Part shown: piece after piece, positions 58,224 through 64,000 of the stretch | Numbering within the stretch: position 1 is the first letter of the stretch | How the letters are laid out: every line of letters starts with the position of its first letter | Notes under the pieces: generated by a model | The model's database searches: none | The model's input: only the letters and a program-made list of their open reading frames with translations | Told to the model about the DNA's origin: nothing | Program-made: the position numbers and the translations under genes | NCBI RefSeq assembly: GCF_036669915.1 | Contig: NC_089324.1 | Coordinates: 11,852,118-11,916,117, forward strand | Direction: 5' to 3' | Length of the DNA: 64,000 nt | From: Pocillopora verrucosa | Lineage: Eukaryota; Cnidaria; Anthozoa; Scleractinia; Pocilloporidae

Positions 58224-59442
58224 TTCTCCGAACACATGCAAGACCTGTGAGACATAATAAACTTTTGAATTTAGGAAGCAGATCAAAGGAAACTAACTTT
58301 ATTATTTAATTTCTAGAAACGCGAACTTGTTGCAAGGAAGTGCGATTATTATTAAGACATGTAGCAAAGAAACAACTGAAGTAACGTTGGGATAAGAAGG
58401 CATTACAATTGAAATGATCATGCTATTGCATTTGACAAGGGTGAATGATGTCGTGTGTTTTAAACATGTATCACTTTTGTTTCTGGGTCAAAAGAAAAGG
58501 TTGGAAGTAAATGTGGATGAAAAGTAAAATTTACTGTCTATCATTTTAAATATTGGAAAATCAAGGCAATACTGTCTTAATGAAAACATTAATGATTCCC
58601 TCTTTATCAAATGAGACAAACGGGAACGAGTTTTAAGTGATATAACTAAGCCTAGACTGCCACCGTCATTTGGATTTTGATCACGTGTTAGGCAACGTTT
58701 AATCAAGAACAAGATAGAATTTCATTTCAGGCCTATTTATCAATTTTGTGGTGTATAACTTTCGCATTTTAGTACCTAATATTTCTTTTGAATCTTAAAA
58801 TAGTCTTGAAACTTAAAAGAAAATTGTTCTTTAAAAATTCACTAAAATTCGGTAGCCAAAATTATTTGTTTAGGTGTTATTTGATTTTCGTGTTAACCTG
58901 TAATTTCGTCAGTCGCCGGCACCTTATGTTGCTTCACACAGAAAAAACACAAGATGCGATGTGTAATGATCGATTTTGTCCCCAATCTGACACCATAACA
59001 GAAAAACCTTTAGAACACCTGTAAACTCCGAGCGCTTCGGAGTAAGTGATATTTTTAATGAATCTTCGGATTGTTTTCAAGTTCAAGGATTGTAAATTAA
59101 AATTTTATGAAAAACGAATGTTGTTCTCTTATTTCAGCGTGAATCCTCGCACGCCTGCTAGTCGCTGACGCAGCTTGTTGAAACTAAAATGAAAAAAAAT
59201 AAAGTCTTTTAAGATCATCATTGACTTCTTTTTCAGCCCACCACTATTCTTAGCAACAAAGGTCGCCATTTCGTTTGTTTATCACTCGCCAAAAAACTAT
59301 CAAATGCACTCAAAGCCTAAAATCGAAAAAAAGTTTACAGGAATCGACCATTCGAGCGAGCGAGCGAGCGAGCGCCATCAGTTCTCTACATCATATCTAC
59401 AACTCGCTCTTGCGCATGCGCGTAATAATTCACGAGTTAAAA
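58224..59442. other. Non-coding stretch with a GAGC simple repeat
   Basis: A short GAGC tandem repeat lies at about 59355-59373. No other feature is recognised. Confidence 0.45.
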
Positions 59443-60165
59443 ATGAGAACTGTGATCAAAGATATTTAGCAAACACGGTGAAAAAAGGAACTTATAAACT
59501 TTTTAAGGAATTGGGTTTTTGATTCTAAACTGATCCGTGATGTATAGACCGTTAACTGGTGGTTGGCAGAATACAGCAGAACTGGAAACGATTTGAAAAT
59601 TAAATTTGTCTCTAACACTAAGCGGAAGATTGCGCTGGGCGATCTCCTTAGTTTTGATTGACGCTATAAAATCCAAAATTGAAAATAATACGGCACAAAA
59701 GAGTATTGACGTTTTATCCCGAAAGGAAAAAACCTGTGAAAAAATTAAACTTTTCGCCAGTCATAAAAATAACCTCCAATGCTATTCCTAAATATTAGAA
59801 TGGCTGGCTCAGGAAGATATCATGAATGTATATAAATTTTGGTATCGGAAGTTTCACTTTCCAATAGTAATGGATAATTGGGGTAGACACGTGGGGTGGG
59901 TATAAGTTAGCCGTTGCCAGAACACAACGGATAACTTATCATTTTTATAGCGAAAAGAAACAATGTCTATTTACTTTACGCTCATTACATTTGCAGTTTA
60001 TGAAAGGGAACAAAATTTTTGTCCGAAATTTGGGCGATCGCCCATTCAGTGGAGAAATATTGACTTCGAAAGAGAGACTAAGCCAGATTGGCATACGAGA
60101 CAAAAAAAATAAAAATTTTGATAAATTCCCGACATTTCACCATGGATTTTTTCTTCTATTATCAA
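59443..60165 (+). repeat. Upstream region of the TPR gene, proximal duplicate copy
   Basis: Aligns with 55612-56415. Relative to that copy, the block with the ISRE-like motif has replaced about 50 bp in the middle (after TTTTGGTATC at 59837-59846). Confidence 0.75.
59847..59862 (+). promoter_or_regulatory. ISRE-like motif upstream of the TPR gene
   Basis: GGAAGTTTCACTTTCC, identical to 55368-55383, fits the AGTTTCNNTTTC core exactly. It lies 311 bp before the ATG at 60173 and just after a TATATAAATTTT at about 59829. IRF family members exist in cnidarians; binding here is unproven. Confidence 0.45.
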
Positions 60166-60172
60166 GGTCAAG

Positions 60173-62305
60173 ATGTACAACATAAAAGAAGCTATATCAG
60201 CTATATCCATAGGTATAGTAGTCGCCGAGTTCCTTCGCAAAACTGGTCGCGTGTTGCAGGCCCTCGAGGTTTACAAATCAGCAATCAACATCATGAAAAC
60301 GATGGAAAACACACATCGCCAGGCACTAAGTTATGCACAACTCGGATTAATGTTGCAATTGCAAAGTCAATATGAGAAGGCCCGAGAATATCAAGAGAAA
60401 GCACTCACTATCAGAATAGAAATTGGTCACAGGGATGGAGAAGCAACAAGCTACGGAAACCTAGGAACTTTGTTCCAATCACTCGGCCAATATGACAAGG
60501 CCCGAGAATATCAAGAGAAAGCACTCGCTATCAAAATAGAAATTGGTGACAGGAATGGAGAAGCAACAAGCTACGGAAACCTAGGAACTTTGTTCCAATC
60601 ACTCGGTCAATATGACAAGGCCCGAGAATATCAGGAGAAAGCACTCGCTATCAAAATAGAAATTGGTGACAGGGATGGAGAAGCAACAAGCTACGGAAAC
60701 CTAGGAACTTTGTTCCAATCACTCGGTCAATATGACAAGGCCCGAAAATATCAAGAGAAAGCACTCGCTATCAAAATAGAAATTGGTGACAGGAATGGAG
60801 AAGCAACAAGCTACGGAAACCTAGGAACTTTGTTCCGATCACTCGGTCAATATGACAAGGCCCGAGAATATCAGGAGAAAGCACTCGCAATCAGAATAAA
60901 AATTGGTGACAGGGATGGAGAAGCAACGAGCTACGGAAACCTAGGAACTTTGTTCCGATCACTCGGTCAATATGACAAGGCCCAAGAATATCAGGAGAAA
61001 GCACTCGCAATCAGAATAAAAATTGGTGACAAGGGTGGAGAAGCATCAAGCTACGGAAACCTAGGAGCTTTGTTCCGATCACTCGGTCAATATGACAAGG
61101 CCCGAGAATATCAGGAGAAAGCACTCGTAATCAGAATAAAAATTGGTGACAGGGATGGAGAAGCAACAAGCTACGGAAACCTAGGAGCTTTGTTCCGATC
61201 ACTCGGTCAATATGACAAGGCCCGAGAATATCAGGAGAAAGCACTCGCAATCAGGATAAAAATTGGTGACAGGGATGGAGAAGCAACAAGCTACGGAAAC
61301 CTAGGAGCTTTGTTCCAATCACTCGGTCAATATGACAAGGCCCGAGAATATCAGGAGAAAGCACTCTCTATCAAAATAGAAATTGGTGACAGGGATGGAG
61401 AAGCAACAAGCTACGGAAACCTAGGAACTTTGTTCCAATCACTCGGTCAATATGACAAGGCCCGAGAATATCAGGAGAAAGCACTCGCTAACAAAATAGA
61501 AATTGGTGACAGGAATGGAGAAGCATCAAGCTACGGAAACCTAGGAACTTTGTTCCAATCACTCGGTCAATATGACAAGGCCCGAGAATATCAGGAGAAA
61601 GCACTCGCTATCGAAATAGAAATTGGTGACAGGGATGGAGAAGCAACAAGCTACGGAAACCTAGGAACTCTGTTCCAATCACTCAGTCAATATGACAAGG
61701 CCCGAGAATATCAGGAGAAAGCACTCGCTATCAAAATAGAAATTGGTGACAGGGATGGAGAAGCATCAAGCTACGGAAACCTAGGAACTTTGTTCCAATC
61801 ACTCGGTCAATATGACAAGGCCCGAGAATATCAGGAGAAAGCACTCGCAATCAGAATAGAAATTGGTGACAGGGATGGAGAAGCAACAAGCTACGGAAAC
61901 CTAGGAACTTTGTTGCAATCACTCGTTCAATATGACAAGGCCCGAGAATATCATGAGAAAGCACTCGCTATCAAAATAGAAATTGGTGACAGGGATGGAG
62001 AAGCAACAAGCTACGGAAACCTAGGAACTTTGTTCCAATCACTCGGTCAATATGACAAGGCCCGAGAATATCATGAGAAAGCACTCGCTATCAAAATAGA
62101 AATTGGTGACAGGGATGGAGAAGCAACAAGCTACGGAAACCTAGGAACTTTGTTCCGATCACTCGGTCAATATGACAAGGCTCGAGAATATCAGGAGAAA
62201 GCACTCGCAATCAAAATAGAAATTGGTGACAGGGATGGAGAAGCAACAAGCTACGGAAACCTAGGAACTTTGTTCCAATCACTCGGTCAATATGACAAGG
62301 CCTGA
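60173..62305 (+). CDS. Tetratricopeptide-repeat protein, array continuing past a nonsense codon
   Basis: The ATG at 60173 follows GGTCAAG, and an upstream exon joined there is possible. The first ~65 residues are a non-identical helical region with one diverged repeat (EFLRKTGRVLQALEVYKSAI). From about 60374 the protein is a run of 40-residue TPR units of the form YDKAREYQEKALAI-IEIGD plus GEATSYGNLGTLFQSLGQ, each a pair of helices that bind protein partners. Sixteen units precede a TGA at 62303-62305, which is a CGA (Arg) codon in every other unit. The same frame stays open beyond it to the window end. This reading gives 710 residues; the intact gene would be far larger. Such arrays in corals are usually annotated as TPR protein 28-like or kinesin-light-chain-like. 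The function could be scaffolding or, given the ISRE-like site, immune; both are inference. Confidence 0.75.
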   Translation: MYNIKEAISAISIGIVVAEFLRKTGRVLQALEVYKSAINIMKTMENTHRQALSYAQLGLMLQLQSQYEKAREYQEKALTIRIEIGHRDGEATSYGNLGTLFQSLGQYDKAREYQEKALAIKIEIGDRNGEATSYGNLGTLFQSLGQYDKAREYQEKALAIKIEIGDRDGEATSYGNLGTLFQSLGQYDKARKYQEKALAIKIEIGDRNGEATSYGNLGTLFRSLGQYDKAREYQEKALAIRIKIGDRDGEATSYGNLGTLFRSLGQYDKAQEYQEKALAIRIKIGDKGGEASSYGNLGALFRSLGQYDKAREYQEKALVIRIKIGDRDGEATSYGNLGALFRSLGQYDKAREYQEKALAIRIKIGDRDGEATSYGNLGALFQSLGQYDKAREYQEKALSIKIEIGDRDGEATSYGNLGTLFQSLGQYDKAREYQEKALANKIEIGDRNGEASSYGNLGTLFQSLGQYDKAREYQEKALAIEIEIGDRDGEATSYGNLGTLFQSLSQYDKAREYQEKALAIKIEIGDRDGEASSYGNLGTLFQSLGQYDKAREYQEKALAIRIEIGDRDGEATSYGNLGTLLQSLVQYDKAREYHEKALAIKIEIGDRDGEATSYGNLGTLFQSLGQYDKAREYHEKALAIKIEIGDRDGEATSYGNLGTLFRSLGQYDKAREYQEKALAIKIEIGDRDGEATSYGNLGTLFQSLGQYDKA

Positions 62306-64000
62306 GAATATCAGGAGAAAGCACTCGCTATCAAAATAGAAATTGGTGACAGGGATGGAGAAGCAACAAGGTACGGAAACCTAGGAGCTTTGTTCCAATC
62401 ACTCGGTCAATATGACAAGGCCCGAGAATATCATGAGAAAGCACTCGCTATCAAAATAGAAATTGGTGACAGGAATGGAGAAGCATCAAGCTACGGAAAC
62501 CTAGGAACTTTGTTCCAATCACTCGGTCAATATGACAAGGCCCGAGAATATCAGGAGAAAGCACTCGCAATCAGAATAGAAATTGGTGACAGGGATGGAG
62601 AAGCAACAAGCTACGGAAACCTAGGAACTTTGTTCCAATCACTCGGTCAATATGACAAGGCCCGAGAATATCAGGAGAAAGCACTCGCTATCAAAATAGA
62701 AATTGGTGACAGGGATGGAGAAGCAACAAGCTACGGAAACCTGGGAATTTTGTTCCAATCACTCGGTCAATATGACAAGGCCCGAGAATATCAAGAGAAA
62801 GCACTCGCTATCAAAATAGAAATTGGTGACAGGAATGGAGAAGCATCAAGCTACGGAAACCTAGGAACTTTGTTCCAATTACTCGGTCAATATGACAAGG
62901 CCCGAGAATATCAGGAGAAAGCACTGGCAATCAAAATAGAAATTGGTGACAGGGATGGAGAAGCAACAAGCTACGGAAACCTAGGAACTTTGTTCCAATC
63001 ACTCGGTCAATATGACAAGGCCCGAGAATATCAGGAGAAAGCACTCGCTATCAAAATAGAAATTGGTGACAGGGATAGAGAAGCATCAAGCTACGGAAAC
63101 CTAGGAACTTTGTTCCAATCACTCGGTCAATATGACAAGGCCCGAGAATATCAGGAGAAAGCACTCGCAATCAGAATAGAAATTGGTGACAGGGATGGAG
63201 AAGCAACAAGCTACGGAAACCTAGGAACTTTGTTCCGATCACTCGGTCAATATGACAAGGCCCGAGAATATCAGGAGAAAGCACTCTCTATCAAAATAGA
63301 AATTGGTGACAGGGATGGAGAAGCAACAAGCTACGGAAACCTAGGAACTTTGTTCCAATCACTCGGTCAATATGACAAGGCCCGAGAATATCAGGAGAAA
63401 GCACTCGCTAACAAAATAGAAATTGGTGACAGGAATGGAGAAGCATCAAGCTACGGAAACCTAGGAACTTTGTTCCAATCACTCGGTCAATATGACAAGG
63501 CCCGAGAATATCAGGAGAAAGCACTCGCTATCAAAATAGAAATTGGTGACAGGGATGGAGAAGCAACAAGCTACGGAAACCTAGGAACTTTGTTCCAATC
63601 ACTCGGTCAATATGACAAGGCCCGAGAATATCATGAGAAAGCACTCGCTATCAAAATAGAAATTGGTGACAGGAATGGAGAAGCATCAAGCTACGGAAAC
63701 CTAGGAACTTTGTTCCAATCACTCGGTCAATATGACAAGGCCCGAGAATATCAGGAGAAAGCACTCGCAATCAGAATAGAAATTGGTGAGAGGGATAGAG
63801 AAGCATCAAGCTACGGAAACCTAGGAACTTTGTTCCAATCACTCGGTCAATATGACAAGGCCCGAGAATATCAGGAGAAAGCACTCGCAATCAGAATAGA
63901 AATTGGTGACAGGGATGGAGAAGCAACAAGCTACGGAAACCTAGGAACTTTGTTCCAATTACTTGGTCAATATGACAAGGCCCGAGAATATCATGAGAAA
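60374..64000 (+). repeat. 120-bp coding tandem array (about 30 units, open at the window end)
   Basis: Units are 120 bp with about 95-99% identity and no indels across 30 units, so the frame is preserved throughout. Variants shared between distant units (for example CTCTCTATCAAAATAGA at 61364 and 63284, then CTCGCTAACAAAATAGA at 61484 and 63404) recur 1920 bp, exactly 16 units, apart. This suggests block duplication or gene conversion. The array runs off the right edge. Confidence 0.95.

Noticed and set aside
58021..58309. Overlapping frames on both strands encoding near-identical peptides
   Set aside because: Explained by the 156-bp hairpin; no independent coding evidence.
60374..64000. Regular 120-bp array as a CRISPR-like or satellite locus
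   Set aside because: Units are contiguous without spacers, stay in one open frame and encode TPR helices; this is a coding array.

Overview
The window is animal nuclear DNA, most likely from an anthozoan (stony coral or sea anemone). It is AT-rich. Its real genes have short exons with GT-AG introns, and several belong to families I associate with cnidarian genomes: near-identical TPR arrays, DHEEADTR/CXC proteins, 2A-bearing repeats and MULE-ULP1 transposons. There are no operons, no Shine-Dalgarno sites and no CRISPR. Most of the 64 kb is transposons, inverted repeats and gene relics. The organism is an inference; no species-specific marker is visible.

Layout. 1-3.2 kb: a broken 2A-containing, cysteine-peptidase-like gene whose 5' part is tandemly duplicated. 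4.6-8.9 kb (minus strand): the last three exons of COPS8, a small unrecognised two-exon gene and a possible first exon. 11.5-16.5 kb: a long inverted-repeat (foldback) element holding a gene fragment, its right arm split by an intact CR1/L2-like LINE with a 2A sequence, a PHD-like finger, endonuclease and reverse transcriptase. 17.7-26.7 kb: a complete 8.9-kb MULE transposon with about 60-bp terminal inverted repeats and a 9-bp target duplication. It encodes, over about nine exons, a decayed transposase fused to a ULP1-type protease and a PHD-like finger, and it carries a second nested foldback element with the last exon of a CXC protein gene. 28.4-29.3 kb: a GPCR pseudogene. 29.3-32.3 kb and 38.9-48.3 kb: two copies of a ~3-kb duplicated segment. 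The second is split by a nearly intact BEL/Pao LTR retrotransposon (38995-45084), and the first preserves its empty target site.

Between these lie two notable host-like genes. One is an intronless chromodomain gene (33580-34263) with a TATA box and a histone-type 3' stem-loop. The other is a five-exon minus-strand gene (35120-37809) encoding an unrecognised 320-residue protein, rebuilt here exon by exon. 49.4-51.1 kb (minus) holds six exons of a SETD2-like H3K36 methyltransferase with a frameshift and no SET C-terminal half. The last 4 kb is a TPR gene of about 30 near-identical 40-residue repeats, with one nonsense codon and an ISRE-like motif in a duplicated upstream region.

The genes do not form one pathway. 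The unifying theme is transposon nesting, capture of gene fragments between inverted repeats, and segmental duplication. The best candidates for undescribed biology are the histone-ended chromodomain gene, the five-exon orphan gene, the MULE-ULP1-PHD fusion and the ISRE-like/TPR locus.
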